Origin: Nocardiopsis sp. N85
GTDB taxonomy: Bacteria > Actinomycetota > Actinomycetes > Streptosporangiales > Streptosporangiaceae
Reading direction: 5' to 3'
Assembly: GCF_028882275.1 (NCBI RefSeq)
Contig: NZ_JARBUT010000018.1
Location: 62,001-126,000 of the forward strand
DNA: 64,000 bases
Shown here: in pieces, positions 7,270 to 15,164 of the stretch
Position numbering within the stretch: position 1 is the stretch's first letter
Layout of the letters: each line of letters begins with the position of its first letter
Made by a program: the position numbers and the translations under genes
The notes under the pieces: model-generated
Told to the model about the DNA's origin: nothing
The model's database searches: none
Seen by the model: the letters and a program-made list of their open reading frames with translations, nothing else

Positions 7270-8379
7270 TCACCCGGAGCCCTGAGGAGCGCCCACCGGG
7301 CCGGTGGGGACATTCCCCGCGGCGCCGGGGCCGGAGTCCGCCGGGGCGTCGGGATCCGGAAGGACGCCGGCAGCGCCGTCGACGTCGGCGCCGGTGGTCC
7401 CGGTGAGGTGGAGGAAGACCTCGTCCAGGGTGGGGCGGCGGAGGGCCAGGTCATCGGCCTCGATGCCCGCCCCGTCCAAGGCGCGGACGGCGCGGGCCAG
7501 GGCGCCGCGCCGATCGGCGACGGGGACGCTGACACGACCGGAACGAGTATCGGCCTCCCGAGAATGGTCAAATTTGACCAGTTGGTCGAGGTCGGGGCCC
7601 CCGGGATGGCCGAAGAGCCTCGCCAGTAGTTCGGCGGCCTCGGCGAGGCGGGCCGGATCGGTGACGATGACGTCCAGGCGGTCGCCGCCGACCATCGTCT
7701 TGAGCCGATCGGCCGTACCCTCGGCGATCACCCGACCGCCGTCGATCACGCTGATGAGATCGGCCAACCGATCGGCCTCCTCCAGGTACTGGGTGGTGAG
7801 GAGCACCGTCGTACCACCGCCGACCAGGGAGTGCACCGACTCCCACACCTCGGTGCGCCCGCGCGGGTCCAGGCCGGTGGTGGGCTCGTCGAGGAACAGC
7901 ACCCCGGGGTCGACGATGAGCGACGCGGCCAGGTCCAACCGGCGTCGCATGCCGCCGCTGTAGCCGGACACGGGCCGACCACCGGCGTCGCTCAGCCCGA
8001 ACCGCTCCAGGAGTTCGTCGGCGCGGGCGGCCGCACGACGGCCGCCCAGGTGGTGCAGCCGGCCGAACAGTTCGAGGTTCTGGCGACCGGACAGCTCCTC
8101 GTCCAGGGCGGCGTGCTGTCCCAGCAGGCCGATGCGACGGCGGACGTCGCGTGGACGTGTGACGACGTCGATCCCGTCGACCTCCACACGCCCCTCCTGG
8201 ACCCGGAGCAGGGTGGCCAGGGTCCGCACCAGCGTGCTCTTGCCCGCCCCGTTGGGCCCGAGGATGGCGTGCACCGTACCGCGCGCCACCGTCATGTCGA
8301 GGCCGTCCAGCGCCCTCTTCGTCCCATAGGACTTGCGCAGTCCCGCCACCAGGACGGCGGGATCCCCCCGTTCCACCAT
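7270..8379 (-). CDS. DrrA-family ABC exporter ATPase
   Basis: Predicted 369 residues. Walker A is GPNGAGKST, the Q-loop region is LLGQHAALDEELSGRQNL, the signature is SGYSGGMRRRLDLAAS, Walker B is VLFLDEPTTGLDPRGR, and the H-loop position is replaced in LLTTQYLEEADRL by Gln, as is typical of the DrrA group. A DrrA-type C-terminal extension follows from about residue 225. I chose the ATG at 8379, with GGAGG just upstream, rather than the GTG at 8391. Two operator copies flank its promoter, and a third perfect copy lies inside the coding sequence. It pairs with the permease downstream as a multidrug or natural-product exporter. Confidence 0.92.
   Translation of the reverse strand: MVERGDPAVLVAGLRKSYGTKRALDGLDMTVARGTVHAILGPNGAGKSTLVRTLATLLRVQEGRVEVDGIDVVTRPRDVRRRIGLLGQHAALDEELSGRQNLELFGRLHHLGGRRAAARADELLERFGLSDAGGRPVSGYSGGMRRRLDLAASLIVDPGVLFLDEPTTGLDPRGRTEVWESVHSLVGGGTTVLLTTQYLEEADRLADLISVIDGGRVIAEGTADRLKTMVGGDRLDVIVTDPARLAEAAELLARLFGHPGGPDLDQLVKFDHSREADTRSGRVSVPVADRRGALARAVRALDGAGIEADDLALRRPTLDEVFLHLTGTTGADVDGAAGVLPDPDAPADSGPGAAGNVPTGPVGAPQGSG
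7565..7580. promoter_or_regulatory. Intragenic copy of the PadR-type operator
   Basis: TGGTCAAATTTGACCA is a perfect 16-bp palindrome fitting the consensus of the promoter-proximal sites. It encodes part of DQLVKFDH near the C-terminal extension of the ATPase. It may be a fortuitous or an auxiliary (roadblock or looping) site. Confidence 0.4.
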
Positions 8380-8395
8380 GACACCTCCCACTCAT

Positions 8396-8457
8396 TGATC
8401 AATCTTGACTACTGGAGGAGGATAGCTCCCCGGAAGCTCATTAGTCAAACTTGATAA
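8396..8457 (-). promoter_or_regulatory. ABC exporter promoter with two operators
   Basis: On the minus strand, TTGACT (-35, 8443-8448) and TATCCT (-10, 8419-8424) are separated by 18 nt. Operator TAGTCAA-AC-TTGATAA (8442-8457) covers the -35 element and operator TGATCAA-TC-TTGACTA (8396-8411) begins 7 nt past the -10, at the expected start of transcription. The two centres are 46 bp apart. Confidence 0.68.
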
Positions 8458-8645
8458 GTCACTTCTTCCGACAGGACACGACGCCACTCCGCCCATCGTT
8501 CGCCACCCGCCGCCCCGGCCACACCCTCCGACGGACATCCACGCCCGCCCCCGGGGAGCACCGGAGGAGACCGGCCCCCGCACACCCCCTCGGCGGACGC
8601 GGCCGTGGCGGGAACCGGGGAATCAGAGCCCCCTGGGGGCACACG

Positions 8646-9773
8646 TCACCGAGGTCGTCCGGAGAGCCAGTGCTCCAGCTCCTCGGCGTTGCGAAGCTCG
8701 CCCTCCACGCGCCGACGCTCCTCGGCGGTGAGGTCGATGGTTTTGAGCGCCTCGGTCCACTCGGACCGGCGCTCGTGCTCGTCCAACGCCACCGAGAGCT
8801 CGATGAGGGCGGCCAGCGCCATCGCCCGTTCCACCGCGGGGGCGTCGTCCCCGTGTCGACGCAGCGCGGAGCGGAGGTAACGCCACGCCGCCCGGTCGTC
8901 GAGCTTGAAGTCGCGGAGGATGCGGGCCCCGTCCAGCGCGCGGGCCAGACCCTCCAGTTCGACCGAACCGCCGTACTCCAACTCCTGGGGTTCGTCGCGC
9001 TGGATGAAGATGATCGAGTTGCCCGAGGGGTCCACCACCGTGAAGCGACTCGCCCCCGAGCGGTAGCGGGTGATCCGGGGCACCCCCTTGGTCGGGACCC
9101 GACCCTCGGCCGACCGCATCCGGGCCGACAGAACGGCGTGATAGGCCGCCACGTCGTCCACCATGACCAGACAGCCGCCCCCGTCCTCCCCCGACGGGTC
9201 GAACCCCTTGGGCGCCCGGCCGTAGTGCAGGTGGACACCGCCCCACCGGAAGGCGAGGTAGAGGTAGGGCCGGTCCTGCTCGTAGGTCACCTCGAACCCG
9301 AGGGAGCGGAAGAAGCCCAGGGTCTCCTCCGCCGACGCGCACGGCAGCAGCGGCACCATCGTCTCGTTCGCCCGCACGCCGGCTCCGGCACCCTCCCCGC
9401 CCTCCGGACCGGTCATCCCGACTCCCTCCGCCCGCCCCTCCACACCGGCCGCCTCCATGGCCCCCTCCCGGTCCGGGCTCCCGGGCATCCGCGCGTCCGA
9501 CATCCGACCGGCGGCCCCAGGGCCACCACCGCTCCCCCTTCCCGCCGGCCCGGACCGCCCGACCCCCGCATCGGACCGGAGCCCCGATCCGCCGACGGCC
9601 TTCGCCCGCCCCTCGCCTTCCGCAGGCCTCACCGCGTCCCGCGCCCCCGGCTCGACCGTTCCGGCCGACGGGTCGGCCCTCGTACGGGACCCGGGTCCCG
9701 ACGCCCGGACGAGCGCAGCGCCCTTCGTCGGTTCCGAACCCGCGGCCTCGTGGTGCGTTCCGATGTGCGTCAT
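8646..9773 (-). CDS. VOC (glyoxalase/bleomycin-resistance) family protein with long N-terminal tail
   Basis: Predicted 375 residues. The VOC fold begins near VPLLPCASAEETLGFFRSLGFEVTYEQ and runs through RFTVVDPSGNSIIFIQ; a helical C-terminal domain of about 130 residues with tetratricopeptide-like character follows. VOC proteins of this type sequester or modify drugs, or act as small metalloenzymes. The first 130 residues are Gly/Ala/Arg-rich and probably disordered, so translation may really start at an internal ATG closer to the fold. The ATG at 9773 has AAGGTGG upstream and follows directly on the operator-bearing promoter. Co-regulation with the ABC exporter suggests a resistance role. 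Confidence 0.75.
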   Translation of the reverse strand: MTHIGTHHEAAGSEPTKGAALVRASGPGSRTRADPSAGTVEPGARDAVRPAEGEGRAKAVGGSGLRSDAGVGRSGPAGRGSGGGPGAAGRMSDARMPGSPDREGAMEAAGVEGRAEGVGMTGPEGGEGAGAGVRANETMVPLLPCASAEETLGFFRSLGFEVTYEQDRPYLYLAFRWGGVHLHYGRAPKGFDPSGEDGGGCLVMVDDVAAYHAVLSARMRSAEGRVPTKGVPRITRYRSGASRFTVVDPSGNSIIFIQRDEPQELEYGGSVELEGLARALDGARILRDFKLDDRAAWRYLRSALRRHGDDAPAVERAMALAALIELSVALDEHERRSEWTEALKTIDLTAEERRRVEGELRNAEELEHWLSGRPR

Positions 9774-9791
9774 CGCCACCCCCACCTTCAT

Positions 9792-9852
9792 TAATCAAGT
9801 TTGATCAGCATTCGAGGTTATCCCCCGCGCGGAATCTGGTCAAAATTGATCA
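9792..9852 (-). promoter_or_regulatory. VOC gene promoter with two operators, shared with divergent MFS gene
   Basis: On the minus strand TTGACC (-35, 9838-9843) and TAACCT (-10, 9815-9820) are 17 nt apart. Operator TGGTCAA-AA-TTGATCA (9837-9852) covers the -35, and TAATCAA-GT-TTGATCA (9792-9807) starts 7 nt past the -10. The layout copies that of the ABC exporter promoter almost base for base. The outer site lies about 85 nt upstream of the MFS start. Confidence 0.68.
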
Positions 9853-9936
9853 GCCATGCCCGCCGCACCTTCGGGTCTTCCGCTCGCACATGTGACCCAC
9901 ATAACATGAAGACAATTCACGTTAGGCAGGTGACAC

Positions 9937-11238
9937 GTGCGCCCACCCCCCGCGCCCCCGCCCTCCGAACATCCCCCGCCACGACCCGCCCCGATGGTCG
10001 AGGCACTCGCCGAGCCCACCGCCCCCGTCGGCGCGCCGTGGGTGGCCGGGATCAGCCTGGCCAACCTCGGCATGTGGATGGCGTTCTTCGGCCCCCTCCA
10101 GGTACTCCTCCCCGAGCAGGTCGGGGCGATCGTCCCGGAGGACAAGGAGACCGCCCTGGCCTGGGTCACCGGTATCGGCGCGCTGGTGGCCACCCTCGGC
10201 ACGCCCCTGGCCGGGGCCCTGTCCGATCGCACCACCGGTCCGCTGGGACGCCGCCGCCCCTGGGTCCTGCTCGGCGCGGTCCTGGGCGGGATCGGTCTCG
10301 TCGTGCTGGGCCGCCAGGACACCGTCACCGGCGTGCTCGTGGGCTGGTCGTTCGTCCAGGCGGCCCTGTCCCTGCTCAACGCGACCCTGCTGGCGGCCAT
10401 CCCCGACCGGGTCCCCGTCCGCCAACGCGGCGCGGTCTCCGGCTGGGTCGGCATCCCCCAGTCGGCGGGCGTGGTGATCGCCGTGGTGCTGGTGACCGTG
10501 GTCGTCACCCGCGTCGCCCCCGGTTACACGCTCATCGGCGTCCTTCTCATCGCCTGCGTTCTGCCGTTCGCCCTGACGGCCCCGGACCCGCCGCTGCCGC
10601 GCGAGGCCCGACCGCCCTGGCGCGAGTTCGTCCGCGGATTCCGGATCCCCCTGCGCGATCACCCGGACTTCGGCTGGGCCTGGCTGACCCGGTTCCTCAT
10701 GCAGACCGGCAACGCGATGTTCACGCTCTACCTGCTGTACTTCCTGCGTGACGGGATCGGTTACGAGGACCTCTTCCCCGGTTCGTCCGCCACCGACGGT
10801 CTCCTGCTGCTGATCCTGGTCTACACGGGGGCGGTCGTGGCCACCACGGTGCTGGCGGGCGTGCTCTCCGACCGGTGGGGGCGGCGGCGCGGCCCCGTGT
10901 GCCTGTCGGGGATCGTGTGCGCGATCCCGGCGTTCCTGGTGGCGGCGTTCCCGTCGTGGCCGATGCTGATCGCGGGGGCGGTGGTGCTGGGTGTCGGGTT
11001 CGGCATCTACCTGTCGGTGGACAACGCCCTGGTCACCCAGGTCCTCCCGGCCGCCGAAGGGCGGGCCAAGGACCTGGGAATCGTCAACATCGCCAGCGCC
11101 GGCCCGCAGGTGATCGCCCCCGCCCTGGCCGGCCCGATCGTGGTGCACCTGGGCGGTTACCCGGTGCTGTACACCGTCTGCGGGCTGCTCACCCTGCTCG
11201 GCGCCCTCCTGGTGTGGCGCATCAGGGGTGTGGCCTGA
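9937..11238 (+). CDS. MFS transporter
   Basis: Predicted 433 residues with about 12 membrane segments. The DRTTGPLGRRRPWVLLGA loop between helices 2 and 3 and DRWGRRRGP in the second half are the conserved MFS loop motifs. A proline-rich stretch of about 20 residues precedes the first helix, so the real start may be the ATG at 9994 rather than the GTG at 9937 (GGCAGGTG upstream). A beta-glucosidase gene follows 67 nt later on the same strand, so it may import beta-glucosides; its divergent neighbour and shared promoter region instead suggest efflux. Undecided. Confidence 0.85.
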   Translation: MRPPPAPPPSEHPPPRPAPMVEALAEPTAPVGAPWVAGISLANLGMWMAFFGPLQVLLPEQVGAIVPEDKETALAWVTGIGALVATLGTPLAGALSDRTTGPLGRRRPWVLLGAVLGGIGLVVLGRQDTVTGVLVGWSFVQAALSLLNATLLAAIPDRVPVRQRGAVSGWVGIPQSAGVVIAVVLVTVVVTRVAPGYTLIGVLLIACVLPFALTAPDPPLPREARPPWREFVRGFRIPLRDHPDFGWAWLTRFLMQTGNAMFTLYLLYFLRDGIGYEDLFPGSSATDGLLLLILVYTGAVVATTVLAGVLSDRWGRRRGPVCLSGIVCAIPAFLVAAFPSWPMLIAGAVVLGVGFGIYLSVDNALVTQVLPAAEGRAKDLGIVNIASAGPQVIAPALAGPIVVHLGGYPVLYTVCGLLTLLGALLVWRIRGVA

Positions 11239-11259
11239 CCCGCTCCCACCCGAGAAGAC

Positions 11260-11280
11260 GCCCTCCCGCCCCGGGAGGGC
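11260..11280 (+). terminator. Short perfect hairpin between MFS and beta-glucosidase genes
   Basis: GCCCTCCCG (11260-11268) pairs with CGGGAGGGC (11272-11280) around a 3-nt loop, 22 nt after the MFS stop. It could end the MFS transcript or lower expression of the next gene. Confidence 0.5.
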
Positions 11281-11305
11281 ACCACACGTGCACGAAGGGA
11301 TCCGT

Positions 11306-12634
11306 ATGTCGTCACCGTTCCTGTGGGGTACGGCCTCGGCCGCGTTCCAGGTGGAGGGCGCCCTGTCCGAGGACGGTCGCGCCCCGTCCGTATGGGACGT
11401 CTTCGCCGCCCGCCCCGGGGCGATCCGCGACGGGCACAGCCCCGCCGCGGCGTGCGATCACTATCACCGCTGGTCCGAGGACGTGGACCTGCTCGATCGC
11501 CTGGGCGTGAACGCCTACCGGTTCTCGATCGCCTGGCCCCGGGTGGTGCCGCGCGGGTCGGGGGCGGTGAACAAGGCGGGCCTGGACTTCTACGACCGCT
11601 TGGTGGACGCCCTGTTGGAACGGGGCATCGCACCTCTCCCCACCCTGTTCCACTGGGACCTGCCCCAGGCGCTGGAGGACGCGGGCGGGTGGCTCGCCCG
11701 GGACACCTCGAAGGCGTTCGCCGACTACACCGCCGTCGTCGCCGACCGGCTGGGCGACCGGGTGGGGCGGTGGATCACCCTCAACGAACCGGTGGTCCAC
11801 ATGGCCTACGGTCACGCGTTCGGAATCCACGCCCCGGGTCGGACCCTGGACGTACCGGAGGTGCTGCGGGTCGCCCACCACCTGCTGCTCGCCCACGGCC
11901 TGGCCGCCGCCGAACTGCGCTCGCGCGGTCTGGAGGCGCTGTTGACCAACAACCTCTCCCCCGTGCGGGCACCCGAGCACGCCACCGACGCCGACCTGGC
12001 GGCCGGGGCGGCCTACGACGCCCTGCACAACCGGTTGTTCACCGACCCGGTGCTCACGGGCGCCCACCCGGACCTGTCGGCGTTCGGTGTCCCGGAGGTG
12101 CCGGGGGTGCGCGAAGGCGACCTGGACCTCATCACCGGCAGCGTGGACGGCATCGGCGTCAACTACTACAACCCGAGCCTGGTCCTGGCCCCCGAGGAGG
12201 GCTCCGGTCTGCCGTTCGCCCTGGGGGAGATCACGGGGGTGCCGACCACGGCGTTCGGATGGCCGGTGGTCCCGGAGGGGCTCACCGAGACCCTGGTGGG
12301 GCTGACGGACCGCTACGGGAACGCGCTGCCGCCGTTGTACGTCACGGAGAACGGGTGCTCGTGCCGCGACGAGGTCGAGGACGGCCGGGTGGCCGACCCC
12401 GAGCGGATCGCCTACCTGGAGGGGCACATCGCCGCCGTGGACGCGGCCCGGGAGCGGGGCGCGGACGTGCGCGGTTACTTCGTGTGGACGCTCACCGACA
12501 ACTTCGAGTGGGCGGAGGGCTACCACCAGCGCTTCGGTCTGGTGCACGTGGACCACGCCACCCAGACGCGCACGCCCAAGGACTCCTTCGCCCGCTACCG
12601 CGACATCATCGCCGCCCGCACCGCCGCCCTCTGA
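11306..12634 (+). CDS. Glycoside hydrolase family 1 beta-glucosidase
   Basis: Predicted 442 residues, normal for a single-domain GH1 enzyme. GH1 retaining glucosidases hydrolyse cellobiose and other beta-glucosides. FLWGTASAAFQVEGA is the N-terminal signature; the acid/base Glu161 is in TLNEPVVH and the nucleophile Glu348 is in YVTENGCS. The WTLTDNFEWAEGY motif near the end forms the aglycone pocket. No signal peptide, so it is cytoplasmic. The ATG at 11306 follows GAAGGGA; the frame extends upstream to 11228 without support. It is next to an MFS transporter, a common pairing for uptake and hydrolysis of disaccharides. Confidence 0.93.
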   Translation: MSSPFLWGTASAAFQVEGALSEDGRAPSVWDVFAARPGAIRDGHSPAAACDHYHRWSEDVDLLDRLGVNAYRFSIAWPRVVPRGSGAVNKAGLDFYDRLVDALLERGIAPLPTLFHWDLPQALEDAGGWLARDTSKAFADYTAVVADRLGDRVGRWITLNEPVVHMAYGHAFGIHAPGRTLDVPEVLRVAHHLLLAHGLAAAELRSRGLEALLTNNLSPVRAPEHATDADLAAGAAYDALHNRLFTDPVLTGAHPDLSAFGVPEVPGVREGDLDLITGSVDGIGVNYYNPSLVLAPEEGSGLPFALGEITGVPTTAFGWPVVPEGLTETLVGLTDRYGNALPPLYVTENGCSCRDEVEDGRVADPERIAYLEGHIAAVDAARERGADVRGYFVWTLTDNFEWAEGYHQRFGLVHVDHATQTRTPKDSFARYRDIIAARTAAL

Positions 12635-12638
12635 GGGC

Positions 12639-13211
12639 TCATTCGGTGACGGCGTCCAGGGGTCCGCTGTCGAACCGTTCGGGGGCCTGCTCGCCGCGTC
12701 GGCGAGCGGGCTCCCACCACCACCAGTGCGAATCGGGCACCCAGGAGGGCACCTCTTCCTCGGCGGTCGAGACGGCGGTTTCGGCGACCGCCTCCAGGGC
12801 GTCGTCGATGCGGGCGACCGCCTCCAGGTCCTCCTCGCGCAGGAACTCGCGCCAGGGCACGAACTCCTCGGCGAGGATCTGGAGCATGGAACGGCGCCAG
12901 CAGGCGGGCCGGTAGCCCTCGTAGCGGCCGTTCTCGGCGGCGGTCTGACTGCGCACGACGTACAGGCCGAGCCGGTCGGGGTTGTTGCCGCCCACCAGCA
13001 GTTCGGTCAGGGTGGCGATGAACTCGCGGCCCGCCGGGGACCGGCGTTCGGCGCGGTTCGTCGCCCGGTAGAGGTCGAACAGGGCGGCGAAGGCGTCGTC
13101 CATCAACGCGTCCCGGTCCCTGCGACGCGCGGCGCTCTCGGCGAAGGCGTCCAACGCTCTCCTGGCCAGGGTGGAGATGTCCCTGCCCATGTCCGGAACC
13201 ACCTGTTCCAC
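12639..13211 (-). CDS. Hypothetical protein with C-terminal WWWWEP motif
   Basis: Predicted 190 residues; I do not recognise a family. It is soluble, acidic and largely helical, with segments such as DALMDDAFAALFDLYRATNR and RIDDALEAVAETAVSTAEEE. The C-terminus carries the unusual run SHWWWWEPARRRGE. It converges with the beta-glucosidase gene, whose stop is only 4 nt away, and lies downstream of the TetR gene on the same strand after a 110-nt gap. Coding character is convincing from codon use, function unknown. Confidence 0.65.
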   Translation of the reverse strand: MEQVVPDMGRDISTLARRALDAFAESAARRRDRDALMDDAFAALFDLYRATNRAERRSPAGREFIATLTELLVGGNNPDRLGLYVVRSQTAAENGRYEGYRPACWRRSMLQILAEEFVPWREFLREEDLEAVARIDDALEAVAETAVSTAEEEVPSWVPDSHWWWWEPARRRGEQAPERFDSGPLDAVTE

Positions 13212-13321
13212 CGCCTTCTCCTGTTGTGGGGGTCACGCTCGCACGGCCGGTGCGGTCGGGCTTTCGATCATAGACACCGTTCGCGGGCGACCGCCATCGG
13301 TCAGGGCTCCGGCCGCCGTCC

Positions 13322-13927
13322 TCATCCGGACAGGACCGCGTCGAGCATCCCGGCCCATTGGCGGACGATGCGGCGGCGACGTGCGCTGTCGTCGGTGAGC
13401 AGGTTGGCCAGACCCAGGCCCCGGGCCAGGTCCAGGGTGGCCTGGACGGCCTCGCGGACCCCGGGTCGGGACTCGTCGGCCCCCAGCAGGCCCACGGCGG
13501 CCCGGTGCAACTCGCGTCCCACCCGTTCCTCCATGGGAAGGATGCTCTCGCGCAGCGCCGGATCGTTGGCGGCGGCGGCCCACAGCTGGAGGGCGGCGCG
13601 GAAGTCCTCCCCGGTGAAGGCGTCCACGGCCATCTGCACCACGGCCTCGGTACGACCGGGGCCTTCGGGGACGGTGGCGATGCGGCGGCGCAGCTCCTCT
13701 CCCCGGCTGTCGAGGATGTGCCGCATGACCGCCAGGTACAGGTCCTCGCGGGTCGGGAAGTGGTGCTGCGCGGCACCCCGGGAGACCCCGGCGGTCTCGG
13801 CGACCGCGCCGACGGTGGCCCCGGCCACGCCGCTCTCGGCCAGGCGGGTCACGGCCGCCTCCAACAGCCGGGCCCGGGTGGCCCGACTGCGCTCCTGTCT
13901 GGGTTCGCGCTCCGCTGCGGTCCCCAC
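13322..13927 (-). CDS. TetR-family regulator of the AtuA-type operon
   Basis: Predicted 201 residues. The N-terminal HTH is LLEAAVTRLAESGVAGATVGAVAETAGVSRGAAQHHFPTRE split over residues 20-60, typical TetR; the remainder is the ligand-binding helical domain. It is the last gene of a five-gene minus-strand operon, 61 nt after the acyl-CoA dehydrogenase. Regulators so placed usually sense an acyl-CoA of the pathway. The imperfect palindrome at 20572-20591, upstream of the first gene of the operon, is a candidate target. Confidence 0.9.
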   Translation of the reverse strand: MGTAAEREPRQERSRATRARLLEAAVTRLAESGVAGATVGAVAETAGVSRGAAQHHFPTREDLYLAVMRHILDSRGEELRRRIATVPEGPGRTEAVVQMAVDAFTGEDFRAALQLWAAAANDPALRESILPMEERVGRELHRAAVGLLGADESRPGVREAVQATLDLARGLGLANLLTDDSARRRRIVRQWAGMLDAVLSG

Positions 13928-13988
13928 CCGTCGCTCCCTCGCTGTGTGGCCGCGCGGGCCCCGGGGTCCGGGTGTCCGCGCGCTCCGA

Positions 13989-15164
13989 TCAGTACGACCT
14001 GGGCAGGCCCAGGGACTGCTGTGCCACGTAGTTGAGGATCATCTCCCGACTGACCGGGGCGATCCGGGCCAGGCGGGCGCTCGCGATCGCCGCTCCCAGC
14101 CCGTACTCACCGGCCAGCCCGTTGCCGCCGAGGGTCTGCACGGCCTGGTCGACGGCCCGCACACACGCCTCGGCGGCGGCGTACTTGGCCATGTTGGCCG
14201 CCTCGCCCGCCCCGGCGTCGTCGCCGGAATCGTAACGGAACGCGGCGTGCTGGGTCATCAGCCGGGCCTGTTCCAGTTCGATCTTGACCTGGGCGAGGGG
14301 GTGGGCCAGTCCCTGGTGGGCGCCGATGGGGGTGTCGCGCCAGACCCTGCGCTCCTTGGCGTAGGCGACGGCCTTGTCGAGGGCGTGTCTGGCGCTGCCG
14401 GAGGCCAGGGAGGCGGCCATGATGCGTTCGGGGTTGAGTCCGGCGAAGAGTTGCAGGAGCCCGGCGTCGGGGTCGCCGACCAGCGCGTCGGCGGGCAGGC
14501 GGACGTCGTCCAGGAAGAGCTGGTACTGGTGGTCGGGGCTGAGCAGGTCCATTTCGATGCGCCGCGCCTCGAACCCGGGGGTGTCGGTGGGCACGATGAA
14601 CAGGGCCGCGGACAGTCGGCCGGTGTCCTGGTCCTGGACGCGGCCCACGACCAGGACGGCGTCGGCGACGTCCACCCCGGAGATGAAGGTCTTGCGGCCG
14701 TCGAGGACCCAGTGGTCTCCGTCGCGGCGGCCGGTGGTGGTGATGCGGTGGGAGTTGGATCCGGCGTCGGGTTCGGTGATGGCGAAGGCCATGATGGTCT
14801 CGCCGGTGGCCAGTCCGGGCAGCCATCGCTTCTGCTGCGCGGGGGTGCCGAACCGGGACAGGACGGTGCCGCAGATGGCCGGGGAGACGACCATCATGAG
14901 GGTGGGACAGCCGGCTGCGCCGAACTCCTCCAGGACGGCGGCCAGGTCGCCGATGCCTCCCCCGCCGCCACCGTGCTCCTCGGGGAGGTTGACCCCGAGG
15001 TAGCCGAGCCTCCCGGCCTCCCGCCACAGTTCGGTGAGGTAGGCGCCCTCCTTGGCCCTGGCCCTGTAGTAGGCCGATCCGTAGTCGCGCGCGAACGCGG
15101 AGACCGCGGCGCGCAGTGCTCCGCGCTCGTCGGATTCGTTGAAGATCATGGCCCCGGTCGTCAA
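13989..15164 (-). CDS. Acyl-CoA dehydrogenase (AtuA-type operon)
   Basis: Predicted 391 residues, standard length. ACADs introduce an alpha,beta double bond into acyl-CoA using FAD and ETF. Visible motifs are AFAITEPDAGSNSHRI for FAD and substrate, DGRKTFISGVDVADAVLV in the beta domain and QTLGGNGLAGEYGLGAAIASARLARIAPVSREMI near the C-terminus. The TTG at 15164 overlaps the preceding stop (TTGA), while an ATG at 15149 would give a start at MIFNESDERG; either is possible. The last part of the catalytic region differs from liu-type ACADs (no EGTSEVQ), so the catalytic base position is uncertain. It follows a biotin-dependent carboxylase. Confidence 0.88.
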   Translation of the reverse strand: MTTGAMIFNESDERGALRAAVSAFARDYGSAYYRARAKEGAYLTELWREAGRLGYLGVNLPEEHGGGGGGIGDLAAVLEEFGAAGCPTLMMVVSPAICGTVLSRFGTPAQQKRWLPGLATGETIMAFAITEPDAGSNSHRITTTGRRDGDHWVLDGRKTFISGVDVADAVLVVGRVQDQDTGRLSAALFIVPTDTPGFEARRIEMDLLSPDHQYQLFLDDVRLPADALVGDPDAGLLQLFAGLNPERIMAASLASGSARHALDKAVAYAKERRVWRDTPIGAHQGLAHPLAQVKIELEQARLMTQHAAFRYDSGDDAGAGEAANMAKYAAAEACVRAVDQAVQTLGGNGLAGEYGLGAAIASARLARIAPVSREMILNYVAQQSLGLPRSY

